Source of the DNA: Alicyclobacillus herbarius DSM 13609
Lineage (GTDB): Bacteria; Bacillota; Bacilli; Alicyclobacillales; Alicyclobacillaceae
Assembly (NCBI RefSeq): GCF_000430585.1
Contig: NZ_AUMH01000012.1
Span: forward strand, 1-64,000
Direction: 5' to 3'
DNA: 64,000 nucleotides
The number at the start of each line of letters is the position of its first letter. Within the stretch, counting starts at the first letter, position 1. Below, one piece after another: positions 1-7,975 of this stretch. The position numbers and the translations under genes were made by a program. The notes under the pieces were generated by a model. It saw only the letters and a program-made list of their open reading frames with translations, ran no database searches and was not told the origin of the DNA.

Positions 1-318
1 AATCGGAAGCTGGCGCGCGCCATTTCGGACACCGGATGGGGCGAGTTTCGCCGAATGCTCGCGTACAAGTGCACATGGTATGGATCAACGCTGACGGTCG
101 TGCCGCGCTTTTACGCGAGCAGTAAGACATGCTCCGTATGCGGGCATGTGTTGGACGAGTTGCCGCTTTCGGTGCGCGAATGGACGTGTCCAACGTGCAA
201 CACGCACCACGACCGTGACGTGAATGCGGCTCGGAATCTTTTGAAGTTCAGTACCGCGAGTTCCGCGGGAATTCACGCCTGTGGAGAGTCCTCTGGCGGG
301 GCGGCGACACGCCGCTAG
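1..318 (+). pseudogene. tnpB: 3' end of IS200/IS605-type TnpB (OrfB), truncated by window edge and possibly frameshifted
   Basis: The frame is open from base 1, so the N-terminal part of the gene lies outside the window. The visible 105 residues are the C-terminus of a TnpB/OrfB RNA-guided nuclease. A zinc ribbon is present as CSVC and, 20 residues later, CPTC, followed by HDRDVNAARNL, which carries the last RuvC-type catalytic Asp. The frame stops at 316-318. Frame 2 immediately continues as SHGSSKQEA, which resembles the usual tail of this family, so a one-base slip near 285-315 may have removed the native C-terminus. TnpB elements carry their guide RNA at this 3' end. Family assignment is firm; whether the gene is broken is an inference. 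Confidence 0.85.
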
Positions 319-514
319 TCATGGCTCATCGAAGCAGGAAGCGACGAGTGGATATTTGTCCATGAATCGCAGAACGGTAAATGGATGCGCGGTAGATTCG
401 CCAAGAAAAAATTCCGGGAAGGTTGATTCAGATTATGGCGGAGATTGTGCTTGGGTAGCGGAGGCATGGCGGAACGCACACTCTCGACCATGACCTCGTT
501 TAACCCCCCCTGCG
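319..514. other. IS right-end region downstream of tnpB, no gene
   Basis: No convincing reading frame is present. If the upstream gene is TnpB, the right end of the element and the omega (reRNA) scaffold should lie across the last part of tnpB and into this stretch. I could not fix the element boundary or a guide from the sequence alone. A run of seven C follows GTTTAA near 500-513, just before the hydrolase remnant. Confidence 0.3.
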
Positions 515-897
515 ATGGATGACATCTTGAATCAAATCTTAAAGACTTCCGCGCTACGTGGCTCCGACGCGATGAATCTTGCACGGCGTTGGTACCACAG
601 GACTCAGTTATCAGGGGCGTTGGAGTCCTGTCAACGGGTTTTGAAACACATGAATCATCCGGTGAATCGGGTGCGATACGGACTGCGGCGTCGCTTGCCA
701 CACATAGAATGTCCAGTTCTTGTCATCTGGGGGCTGAAGATGATGTAAACGACCTGGAGTTGGGGAAAGCTCTGCATGCCCTGCTTCCTGATTCCGAAAT
801 GGTCATATTGCCAGGAGGGCATTTCATCCCGAATGAAAACCCAGACGATTTTAATCGTTGTGTCATGGGGTTCTTGGCGAAGCATTTTGAGAGATAG
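515..897 (+). pseudogene. alpha/beta-hydrolase remnant, N-terminus missing and frameshifted
   Basis: Two overlapping frames together encode the C-terminal half of an alpha/beta-hydrolase. Frame 2 reads up to IECPVLVIWG and then ends at 748. The sequence resumes in frame 1 as AEDDVNDLELGKALHALLP and continues through VILPGGHFIPNENPDDF to a stop at 897. The join (about 730-740) falls inside the strand that normally reads PVLVIWGxxD, so a single-base indel is the simplest explanation. The ED after the join and the GGH would supply the acid and His of the triad. The nucleophile Ser region is absent. The remnant sits between an IS end and a catabolic operon, which fits decay after insertion or deletion. 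Confidence 0.7.
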
Positions 898-963
898 TCG
901 AGGGATTGAGGGCCAAATTTGCGTTGCTTCAGATAACGCGTGAACAATCGGAGGAATACGAGC

Positions 964-1683
964 ATGACACACGCAAACGAGACCATCACTGTTGTCAGTG
1001 CCCACTCAGCGGATTTCGTATGGCGCGCGGGCGGAGCCATCGCACTCTATCACGATATGGGATATCGTGTGCGCGTACTCTGTTTGTCTTTTGGTGAGCG
1101 GGGTGAGTCGGCCCGTCTGTGGAAACTGGGAAAATCGTTGGAAGAAATCAAGGCCATTCGCAGGCGCGAGGCCGAACGAGCGGCAGAAATCCTTGGGGCA
1201 GAAGTTCGTTTCTTTGATGCCGGGGATTACCCGCTGGATGTGACGAATGAGCTTCGCGATGCCCTTGTTCAGGAATTCCGAGAATACCGTCCAAAATTCA
1301 TCCTCACGCATTCATTACAAGACCCCTACAACGTCGATCACGTTCGGACGACGCAACTCGTCTTGGAATGTCGCATCCTTGCTCAGGCGCACGGGTACCC
1401 ATCGGACCTAGACGTCATTGGTGCTCCTCCTGTTTTTCTGTACGAGCCTCATCAAACGGAGCAGTGCAACTTCCGAGTCGACGTGTTGCTGGACATTACG
1501 CCGGTCTTCGAACGCAAGCGTAAGGCGATGGAATGCATGGAGGCTCAGGAACACCTGTGGGAGTACTACACCGATGTGGCGAAACGTCGGGGTGTGCAGG
1601 CGGGGCGCAACTCTGGTACTACCATCAAATACGGAGAGGCTTATCAGCGGGTATATCCCTATGTAGGAGGTGAGTTTGTGTGA
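964..1683 (+). CDS. PIG-L/LmbE-family metal-dependent hydro-lyase or hydrolase, 4-oxalomesaconate hydratase (GalB)-like
   Basis: A 239-residue PIG-L (LmbE) fold protein. The usual metal-binding AHPDD motif near the N-terminus appears here as SAHSADFVWRAGGAI. This variant recalls GalB-type 4-oxalomesaconate hydratases better than sugar deacetylases. A second His cluster is YNVDHVRTTQL. GalB hydrates 4-oxalomesaconate to 4-carboxy-4-hydroxy-2-oxoadipate in gallate and protocatechuate 4,5-cleavage pathways. The next gene, overlapping by four bases, is an aldolase of the family that cleaves exactly that product, which supports the role. The start at 964 has GGAGGA 8 nt upstream; the longer frame from 940 lacks a good site. 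A generic PIG-L deacetylase remains possible. Confidence 0.72.
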   Translation: MTHANETITVVSAHSADFVWRAGGAIALYHDMGYRVRVLCLSFGERGESARLWKLGKSLEEIKAIRRREAERAAEILGAEVRFFDAGDYPLDVTNELRDALVQEFREYRPKFILTHSLQDPYNVDHVRTTQLVLECRILAQAHGYPSDLDVIGAPPVFLYEPHQTEQCNFRVDVLLDITPVFERKRKAMECMEAQEHLWEYYTDVAKRRGVQAGRNSGTTIKYGEAYQRVYPYVGGEFV

Positions 1684-2357
1684 GTCATAAGATTGTCAGG
1701 AACATTGAGCGCGTAGACCCCACGGCTTTACGGGAACTGCAGAACTTCGGAACTGCGACACTGCATGAGGCCATGGGACGAAGTGGACTCATGAAGCCTT
1801 ATCTGCGCCCCATTTACGATACCGCCAGAGTTTGTGGGTCTGCGGTCACTGTTTCCTGCCACCCAGGGGACAACCTCATGATACACGCTGCGATTGAGGT
1901 CTGTCGGCCAGGGGATGTGCTCGTAGTCACGGTTACCTCCGATTCTACGGATGGCATGTTTGGCGAATTGTTGGGTGTTTCAGCCCGGGCCCACGGGGTT
2001 CAGGGACTGATCATTGAAGCTGGTGTGCGTGACACCGCCGAATTGACTAACATGCAATTCCCTGTCTGGGCCAAAGCCATTTCCGCGCAGGGAACCGTAA
2101 AGTCAACCCCAGGGTCTGTGAACATTCCCGTGGTTTGTGCCGGAGTCCTGGTGAATCCAGGGGATGCCATCGTTGCTGACAGGGATGGCGTGGTCGTGGT
2201 GCCGAAAGAACGGGTCAACGAGGTTATCCAAGCGGCTCAGTCTCGAACGTGTCGTGAGGACCAAACCAGGGAGCGCTTGGCTCAAGGAGAACTGGGGTTA
2301 GACATCTATGGACTCCGGGAGAAGTTGGCGTCATTGGGGGTGGTCTATCAAGATTGA
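1680..2357 (+). CDS. RraA-family 4-carboxy-4-hydroxy-2-oxoadipate / HMG aldolase-like protein
   Basis: A 225-residue protein of the RraA/HMG-CHA aldolase family. The class II pyruvate aldolases of this family use a divalent metal and split 4-carboxy-4-hydroxy-2-oxoadipate to pyruvate and oxaloacetate. Visible hallmarks are the HAAIEVCRPGDVLVV strand, GELL, and GLIIEAGVRDTAEL with the RD pair that contacts substrate, then SVNIPVVCAGVLVNPGD and the DGVVVVP end. The start is GTG at 1680, in a GTGA overlap with the preceding stop and with AGGAGG 9 nt upstream, so translation is coupled. RraA itself (an RNase E inhibitor) is unlikely in this context. Confidence 0.8.
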   Translation: MSHKIVRNIERVDPTALRELQNFGTATLHEAMGRSGLMKPYLRPIYDTARVCGSAVTVSCHPGDNLMIHAAIEVCRPGDVLVVTVTSDSTDGMFGELLGVSARAHGVQGLIIEAGVRDTAELTNMQFPVWAKAISAQGTVKSTPGSVNIPVVCAGVLVNPGDAIVADRDGVVVVPKERVNEVIQAAQSRTCREDQTRERLAQGELGLDIYGLREKLASLGVVYQD

Positions 2358-2423
2358 TGTTGTTGTTTTAGTTGGGTCATTTATCCGGATCAGACGATTA
2401 TGGATATAAGGGATCTAAGTAAT

Positions 2424-2437
2424 TTACTATAATGTAA
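2424..2437. promoter_or_regulatory. near-palindrome around TATAAT in the regulator promoter region
   Basis: TTAC-TATAAT-GTAA has four-base inverted arms around a perfect -10 hexamer at 2428-2433. No good -35 is seen 17 bp upstream. The position, in the 202-bp gap before the GntR-type gene, suits an autoregulatory operator, which is an inference. A second candidate, the extended -10 TGGTATAAC at 2503-2511, lies nearer the gene. Confidence 0.35.
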
Positions 2438-2559
2438 CAGAAAATTTGATTGTAAAACAGCAGTTTCGTTTGTGCAGAGATATGCAATATCCACGACGGA
2501 TGTGGTATAACCCGGGGAGAGGAACGTAATTTTGCAAGCAGAGGACGGGAAGCCGACTC

Positions 2560-3219
2560 ATGTCTATGACATCTCAATCCGGCTTATTAACTGAGGAAGA
2601 GTGCTATCGACAGCTTCGAAATTCGATTATCGACGGTACTTTGATGCCGAATCAGCACCTGGTGGAGATGGACTTAGTCAAGTCATTTAATGCGAGCCGT
2701 GCCACCATACGCACGGTCTTGGCACGGCTAGAGCAGGAAGGACTCGTCGAGCGTGAGCGGTACCGGGGGGCTCGTGTTCGTCGCATATCTCAAGAGGAGG
2801 CGGTCGAAATTCTTGAGGTTCGCGCCGCCCTGGAATCTCTGATTGCAAGGCACGCGGCATTGCGCGCAACCGAAGACGATATCGTTGAGCTGAATCAAAT
2901 TTTGGCGAGACTCCGCGCTTGTTACGAGCGGAACGACCTCTTGGGATATTCGGAGCAGAACGCCGCTTTGCATCGCAAGTTGGCGACGATAGCGAATCAC
3001 GGTACAGCAAAGCGATTATTGGATACCTTGAACTCACAGAGTGTCCGGTTTCAATACCGTACCATCATGAGTCAGGGGCGACCCGAACACTCTCTGCGGG
3101 AGCACACAGAGATTGTCACGGCGATTGCTGCCAAAGACCCTGACGGTGCTGAGAAGGCGATGAAAATTCACCTCTCCCATGTTTGCGATACGTTGCGCAC
3201 CATGAACCAGAAGGTATAG
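2560..3219 (+). CDS. GntR-family transcriptional regulator with FCD ligand domain
   Basis: A 219-residue regulator. Residues about 8-75 form the GntR winged helix (EECYRQLRNSIIDGTLMPNQ, then SRATIRTVLARLEQEGLVERE). The rest is an all-helical FCD domain with the usual EILEVRAALE start and HxxL-type metal/ligand positions (HRKLATIANHGT, EHTEIVTAIAAKD, HLSHV). FCD regulators commonly sense carboxylic acids and repress nearby catabolic genes, so it probably controls this aromatic-acid island. Start chosen at 2560 after AGAGGACGGG; ATG 2566 is an alternative. Confidence 0.85.
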   Translation: MSMTSQSGLLTEEECYRQLRNSIIDGTLMPNQHLVEMDLVKSFNASRATIRTVLARLEQEGLVERERYRGARVRRISQEEAVEILEVRAALESLIARHAALRATEDDIVELNQILARLRACYERNDLLGYSEQNAALHRKLATIANHGTAKRLLDTLNSQSVRFQYRTIMSQGRPEHSLREHTEIVTAIAAKDPDGAEKAMKIHLSHVCDTLRTMNQKV

Positions 3220-3329
3220 TGCCTCATTTTGCGGAGGTACCCGATTTCTGACTTTTGGAACAGGGGACCGGCATTGGGTGAACGGCGTATGTCGAAATTC
3301 GAGTATTTTACGTTCAGGGGTGATGCTGA

Positions 3330-3674
3330 ATGGGAAACAGGGCCGTTGTGTACATGGGGCCAGGTCATGTGGAGGTGCAGAATATTGACTATCCAGAACT
3401 CGTACTGAAGGATGGCCCCGGAGTGCATCCATCGAATGTGGGAAGAAAATGCGAACACGGTGTCATTCTGAAGGTGGTGTCGACCAATATCTGCGGCGGC
3501 GATCAGCACATGGTACGAGGGCGCACAACGGCGCCCGTGGGTCTAGTGTTGGGCCATGAGATTACTGGCGAGGTGGTAGAGGTCGGGCGAGACGTCGAGT
3601 TCATCAAAAAGGGCGATTTGGTCTCCGTGCCCTTTAATATCGCCTGTGGGCGTTGTCGGAACTGTGATGTATAA
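3330..3674 (+). pseudogene. fdhA: glutathione-independent formaldehyde dehydrogenase, truncated to N-terminal third
   Basis: The 114 residues match the N-terminus of the zinc-dependent, glutathione-independent formaldehyde dehydrogenase (about 400 residues when complete): NRAVVYMGPGHVEVQNIDYP, KCEHGVILKVVSTNICG, DQHMVRGRTTAPVGLVLGH, and FNIACGRCRNC. The family normally has GSDQH; here it is GGDQH. The frame ends right after the first part of the structural-zinc Cys cluster, and its TAA overlaps the ATG of the next gene. The cofactor-binding and most catalytic parts are gone, so it cannot act as a dehydrogenase. An internal deletion that joined the remnant to the next gene is the likely cause. 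Formaldehyde removal would fit use of methoxylated aromatics. Confidence 0.85.
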
Positions 3675-4540
3675 TGCGCGTTGGATTCATTGGTTTTGGT
3701 GAGGCTGCGTCAGCGATAGCGAGTGGTCTTCATAGTGCAGGCTTGACGGGGATGATGGCATTTGATGTGGTAGACAACGCAACCCTTCGCGAACGAGCAT
3801 CGGCGGCTAAAGTCACCCTTACCCAAAGCTTAAACGACCTGGCGGAATCTAGTGATATTGTCCTCTCCATGGTGACGGCCGCCTCCGCCTTGTCGGTCGC
3901 CAAGAACGCCGTTAAGTATTTGAGGCCCGGCGCTATCTATGCGGATCTGAATTCTTGCTCGCCTCGTACAAAACAGGCGATTGCGAGCGTTATGGACGAA
4001 TTGGGGCGGGACATTGCGTTTGCGGGTGTGGCGGTGATGTCGGCTGTACCACCGTTGAAGCATCGGGTGCCAATGGTAGCTGACGGACCGGGAGCACCGC
4101 GACTGCAGGCGTCCCTGAGTCCTTACGGTATGCGTATTGACGTTCTCCCAGGGCCAGTGGGAGCTGCAGCCACACTGAAAATGTGTCGAAGTGCCATTCT
4201 GAAGGGTATGGAGGCCCTATTTGTCGAGGCTCTGATGGCGGCTGAATCCGTGGGAGTGGGCGAGCAGGTGCTGACATCCCTTGATGCGTCCTTTCCCGAG
4301 TACCAACTATCTGAATTAATCAAATATTTATTGGACAGAAACATAGTCCATGGCATTAGACGTGCCGAAGAGATGAAGGAAGTCACAGCAACTTTCAAAG
4401 AGTTGGGGGTGGCTCCACTCGCTGTGGGCGGAGCGGCCGAGCGATTAGCTTGCGCGGCTCAGGCCCGTCCAGCACACACACGGGGTGAGGTCGAGTCGTA
4501 CCAGGAGTGGGTGCAGTCACTTCTCACCGCAGGCCAATAG
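3674..4540 (+). CDS. NAD(P)-binding 6-phosphogluconate dehydrogenase-like oxidoreductase with DUF1932 domain
   Basis: A 288-residue protein. The N-terminus is a Rossmann domain (MRVGFIGFGEAASAIASGL, then DIVLSMVTAASAL and LNSCSPRTKQ) like 3-hydroxyisobutyrate/6-phosphogluconate dehydrogenases. The catalytic Lys helix is recognisable around ATLKMCRSAILKGMEAL, and the C-terminus is DUF1932-like. The substrate is unknown; its place in this cluster suggests a hydroxy acid from ring-cleavage catabolism. No ribosome-binding site precedes the ATG. It overlaps the stop of the truncated fdhA (TAATG), so expression may depend on translational coupling to the remnant. Confidence 0.75.
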   Translation: MRVGFIGFGEAASAIASGLHSAGLTGMMAFDVVDNATLRERASAAKVTLTQSLNDLAESSDIVLSMVTAASALSVAKNAVKYLRPGAIYADLNSCSPRTKQAIASVMDELGRDIAFAGVAVMSAVPPLKHRVPMVADGPGAPRLQASLSPYGMRIDVLPGPVGAAATLKMCRSAILKGMEALFVEALMAAESVGVGEQVLTSLDASFPEYQLSELIKYLLDRNIVHGIRRAEEMKEVTATFKELGVAPLAVGGAAERLACAAQARPAHTRGEVESYQEWVQSLLTAGQ

Positions 4541-4738
4541 TTCCATTTTACGTAGATGAGACCAGCGCTTCCGTGAAAAAAGTAGATCCGTCCGAAGTCA
4601 TCACTCCTGAGCGAGCCGCTGAGATTCATCTCGAATTGCTACATTTTCTTCCTTCGCACGTCTAAGGCCAGGGGACCTAACACTATCCTGACACATGCGA
4701 TTGATATTTCAGGTGAAGCGAAACGAGGAGTGATGTTT

Positions 4739-5683
4739 GTGGCTGAACCGATGTTTGAAATCGCCCATCTTGGTCATGTCGAGCTGCTTACGCCGGTGTT
4801 GGAGAAGAGCGTGTGGTTTTTTCATGATGTGTTGGGTATGGAAGTGGTCGATGAACAGGGCGCCTCTGTCTACATGCGGTGTTGGGGAGACTATGAACGC
4901 TACTCGTTGAAGGTGACCCAATCACCAGAACCTGGCGTAGGCCACACTGCATTGCGAACGATGAGTCGGGAGGCGTTGGACCGGAGGGTTGAGGTCCTCC
5001 AAAATCGGGGGGTCATTGGGAACTGGGTGGACGGCGATTGTGGACACGGTCCTGCGTATCAGTTTTACGGTCCGGACGGTCACCTCATGGAACTGTATTA
5101 TGACACGACCTACTACAAACCACCGGCAGAACTTCGTCCGACGCTGAAAAATCAGCCCCAGAAGTTTACCGGTCGCGGTGCAGCGGTGAAGACTCTCGAC
5201 CATATCAATTACCTTTCCTCTCATCCAGAAGCAGACGGCGAGATGGTTGAGCAGGTCCTTGGTCTGCGGCTGACCGAACAGATTGTGCTGGACAACGGTC
5301 GGCATGCGGGTCTTTGGTATCGGGTCGGCAACAAATCGTACGATCTCGTATATACCTATGATGAAACCGGTGCCAAAGGGAGGCTGCACCACATTGCGTT
5401 TCGTGTAGATACGAATGAATCCATTTGGCGCGCGGCTGATTTGTTTGTCGATCACGACGTCTATATCGAATTTGCTCCGAGCAAGCATGCGATTAACCAG
5501 ACATACTTTGTGTACGTTTATGAGCCCGGGGGGAACCGAATCGAGGTGTGTTCCGGAGGATATCTGGTTCTTGCGCCCGACTGGGAGCCGATTACGTGGA
5601 CAGAGACAGAGCGTAAACGGGGCCAGGCTTGGGGGAATCAAACGGTGGCAAGTTTTCATCGCTACGGTACACCGGTGGTGTAG
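4739..5683 (+). CDS. VOC-fold extradiol ring-cleavage dioxygenase, catechol 2,3-dioxygenase-like
   Basis: A two-domain type I extradiol dioxygenase of about 314 residues. Its layout is close to the Gram-positive thermophile catechol 2,3-dioxygenases: AHLGHVELLTP at the start, GDxGHGPAYQF and LKNQPQKF in the middle. Fe(II) ligands in the C-terminal half are best placed at His155 (TLDHINYL), His217 or His218 (LHHIAFRVD) and Glu269 (GGNRIEVCSGGY). It would open a catecholic ring next to the hydroxyls, feeding the downstream-type enzymes at 964-2357. GTG 4739 gives an 8-nt gap to GAGGAG; ATG 4733 is only 2 nt from it. The actual substrate cannot be read from sequence. Confidence 0.82.
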   Translation: MAEPMFEIAHLGHVELLTPVLEKSVWFFHDVLGMEVVDEQGASVYMRCWGDYERYSLKVTQSPEPGVGHTALRTMSREALDRRVEVLQNRGVIGNWVDGDCGHGPAYQFYGPDGHLMELYYDTTYYKPPAELRPTLKNQPQKFTGRGAAVKTLDHINYLSSHPEADGEMVEQVLGLRLTEQIVLDNGRHAGLWYRVGNKSYDLVYTYDETGAKGRLHHIAFRVDTNESIWRAADLFVDHDVYIEFAPSKHAINQTYFVYVYEPGGNRIEVCSGGYLVLAPDWEPITWTETERKRGQAWGNQTVASFHRYGTPVV

Positions 5684-5727
5684 CCGGGTTTTGATCCAAT
5701 TATTTATTAGGTAGTTCCATGACCATT

Positions 5728-5762
5728 CCGCCGCATGCGCGGGTATTTGCGGCGGATTTTTT
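5728..5762 (+). terminator. Rho-independent terminator after the dioxygenase gene
   Basis: CCGCCGCA (5728-5735) pairs with TGCGGCGG (5748-5755), with a 12-nt loop, followed by A and a run of six T. It closes the transcription unit of the dioxygenase gene. Confidence 0.85.
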
Positions 5763-5952
5763 GTTTGTTATTCCGCATAGAGGAACGGCATAGTTCCCTC
5801 AAGCGGAATATTGGGGATAAAGTTTTCATCGAAAGACGGAGGGGGGTGTTTCGTAGTCAGGTCTGAAAACGGTTACTAACATGCATGCAGAGAGTATCGT
5901 CGTTTTGGAGTTATTCATATGGAAATACCATGGGGATAGGATGGTGTACAGA

Positions 5953-7227
5953 ATGACAGACGGATCGAAGAAATCATTTTTTCGTTATGAAAACGCTATC
6001 GTTGCGATGATGTTTTTTACCTTTGGGTTCGTCTTTATGGAGCGCTTGAGCGTGGTGTACCTGTTCCCGTTTATCGCACCCGACTTGAAGCTGGATAATG
6101 CGCAGACCGGATTGATTGTTTCCGTCTTGGCAGTGTGTTGGGCAGTGTCCGGGTTTGTATTTGGCTCCGTTTCGGACCTGATTGGTTCCCGCAAGAAGGT
6201 CCTGCTGCCCATCACCTTGGCTTTCTCGCTATTCTCTTTCTTGTCCGGTATCGCGAAGACCTTCGGTTCGATGTTGGCGATTCGGGCCCTTATGGGTGTT
6301 TCCGAAGGGCCGGTGCTGCCCATCGCCCAGGCCAGTGTGATTGCCGACTCGTCGCCAGAACGGAGAGGCTTTAACGTCGGGTTTGTGCAGAGTTCCTTGG
6401 GGATTATCGGTTCCACCTTGACTCCGGTGATTGTCACTTATGTAGCGGTCCATTACTCCTGGCACGCCGCCTTCTATCTCGTCGGGATTCCCGGGATCAT
6501 CATGTTCTTTGTCCTGCTCAAATGGATGCGCGATCCGGTCAAGAATTCGACGGGCAGTGTTGCGTCAGCGGAGCATGGCAAGATGCGCGGTGAGGACCTG
6601 AAGGTCGTTCTTCGCTCGCGCAACGTCTGGTTTTGCATGCTTATCGCCATGTTTTTCATGACCTGGTTGTTCGCGTTCACGACCTTTGCACCCACCTATC
6701 TCACAGAGGTCGGCCACTATTCGGCCACAGCGATGGGGTGGATTATGGCTGCCGTAGGCCTCGGATCGTTCGTGTGGGGATTTGTGGGTCCGGCCATCTC
6801 GGACCGTTTTGGCCGCAAACCGACACTGATTGTGTTCGGACTTATCACGTGTCTATCTCCAATTTGCCTTGCCTTGGTCCACGCCAGCGTTGGCGTCATG
6901 ATGTTGCTCGGCTTTCTAACCACGGTCGGTCAGGCTTGCTTCCCTATTTTTCTGGTCGCGGTTCCCGGGGAGTCCCTGCCGGTCAAATACGTGGGGACCG
7001 CAGTGGGTTTGACTCAGCTGATTGGTGAGCTGATTGGCGGCACCGTGGCGCCGTGGCTGGGCGGTGTGGCGGCTGACCATTGGGGCCTGCAGGCTCCGCT
7101 GTGGATTGCCGCGGCGGGTTCGTTTGTGAGTGCCTTATTGGCCTTCGGACTCAGAGAGACGGCCCCCATCAAAACTCACTCTGTGAAGGCTGGGCTTGAG
7201 GAGAGCACGGCCACTTCCTTGAACTGA
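5953..7227 (+). CDS. MFS transporter, probable aromatic or organic acid uptake
   Basis: A 12-helix major facilitator of about 424 residues. The loop 2-3 motif is GSVSDLIGSRKKVL and the repeat in the second half is GPAISDRFGRKPTLIVFG, as in anion:cation symporter and aromatic acid:H+ symporter branches. ERLSVVYLFPFIAPDL in helix 1 and GVSEGPVLPIAQA in helix 4 agree with this. It lies between the ring-cleavage dioxygenase and the isochorismatase-like gene, which suggests import of the pathway substrate. ATG 5953 is preferred because GATAGGATGG lies just upstream; ATG 5881 and 5941 have poorer sites. Confidence 0.82.
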   Translation: MTDGSKKSFFRYENAIVAMMFFTFGFVFMERLSVVYLFPFIAPDLKLDNAQTGLIVSVLAVCWAVSGFVFGSVSDLIGSRKKVLLPITLAFSLFSFLSGIAKTFGSMLAIRALMGVSEGPVLPIAQASVIADSSPERRGFNVGFVQSSLGIIGSTLTPVIVTYVAVHYSWHAAFYLVGIPGIIMFFVLLKWMRDPVKNSTGSVASAEHGKMRGEDLKVVLRSRNVWFCMLIAMFFMTWLFAFTTFAPTYLTEVGHYSATAMGWIMAAVGLGSFVWGFVGPAISDRFGRKPTLIVFGLITCLSPICLALVHASVGVMMLLGFLTTVGQACFPIFLVAVPGESLPVKYVGTAVGLTQLIGELIGGTVAPWLGGVAADHWGLQAPLWIAAAGSFVSALLAFGLRETAPIKTHSVKAGLEESTATSLN

Positions 7228-7342
7228 AATCGGGATGATTCCCTTCAGCAGGAGAGTTGCCTCTTCAGTAATGGAAGATGCTGCGCGATTTTCACATAAC
7301 TTGTTAACAATGTTGTGGGTAAGTGTATGGAACGACGGGGGG

Positions 7343-7975
7343 ATGAATGTGTCTGAATCTGCTCATCCAATCACTTGGAGAGTCCGGCCGGATCGAACAG
7401 CCTTGTTGGTCATCGACATGCAGAATGACTTTGTGCGACCGGGGGCCCCGATGGAGGTTCCAATGGCCCGTCAGCTTTTACCCAACATGCAGCGGTTGGT
7501 TGAGGTCTGTCGCCGGTTGGAAGTCCCGGTTCTGTTTACTCAGCACATTCTTTATCCGCACCTGAACGTATCCCCGCTCGAGATCGCGATTCAACCGCAA
7601 TTGCGGAAGGCTGGGATTCGTGCAGGAACAGACGGCGTCGAAATTGTATCGGACCTCAGGCCACTGCCTGGCGAGATTGTGGTGCCCAAGCATCGCTACG
7701 ATGCGTTTTATAATACGCCATTGGAAACCCTCCTGCGTACCGTGGGCGGTCCGGGCCAGGTGGACACGGTCATCATTACGGGGACTGTGACCAATATTTG
7801 TTGTGAGAGCACCGCCCGCAGCGCCTACATGCGTGATTTTAAGGTTGTATTTGTGAGTGACGCCAACGGCGGTTTTGATGAGACATCCCAGCAAGCCACT
7901 TTGACAACTATCCGACGCGCCTTTGGCCGCGTGACCGACACCGATACGGTTGTAAAGGAGTTGCTCAGTAGCTAG
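7343..7975 (+). CDS. isochorismatase-like (cysteine hydrolase) amidohydrolase
   Basis: About 210 residues of the isochorismatase-like fold. The triad is visible: Asp in LLVIDMQNDFV, Lys in VVPKHRYDAFYNT, and Cys in GTVTNICCESTARSAYMRDF, with the cis-peptide strand before it. Members hydrolyse N-carbamoyl, maleamate-type or related amides, rather than isochorismate, when they have this triad. In an aromatic catabolic cluster it could release ammonia from an amide intermediate. The frame is open from 7235, but homology begins only after ATG 7343, which follows a G-rich stretch; GTG 7349 is an alternative. Confidence 0.8.
   Translation: MNVSESAHPITWRVRPDRTALLVIDMQNDFVRPGAPMEVPMARQLLPNMQRLVEVCRRLEVPVLFTQHILYPHLNVSPLEIAIQPQLRKAGIRAGTDGVEIVSDLRPLPGEIVVPKHRYDAFYNTPLETLLRTVGGPGQVDTVIITGTVTNICCESTARSAYMRDFKVVFVSDANGGFDETSQQATLTTIRRAFGRVTDTDTVVKELLSS

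Noticed and set aside
1680-2357. RraA as RNase E inhibitor
   Set aside because: The gene overlaps a GalB-like gene in a catabolic cluster, and Bacilli generally lack the RNase E partner.
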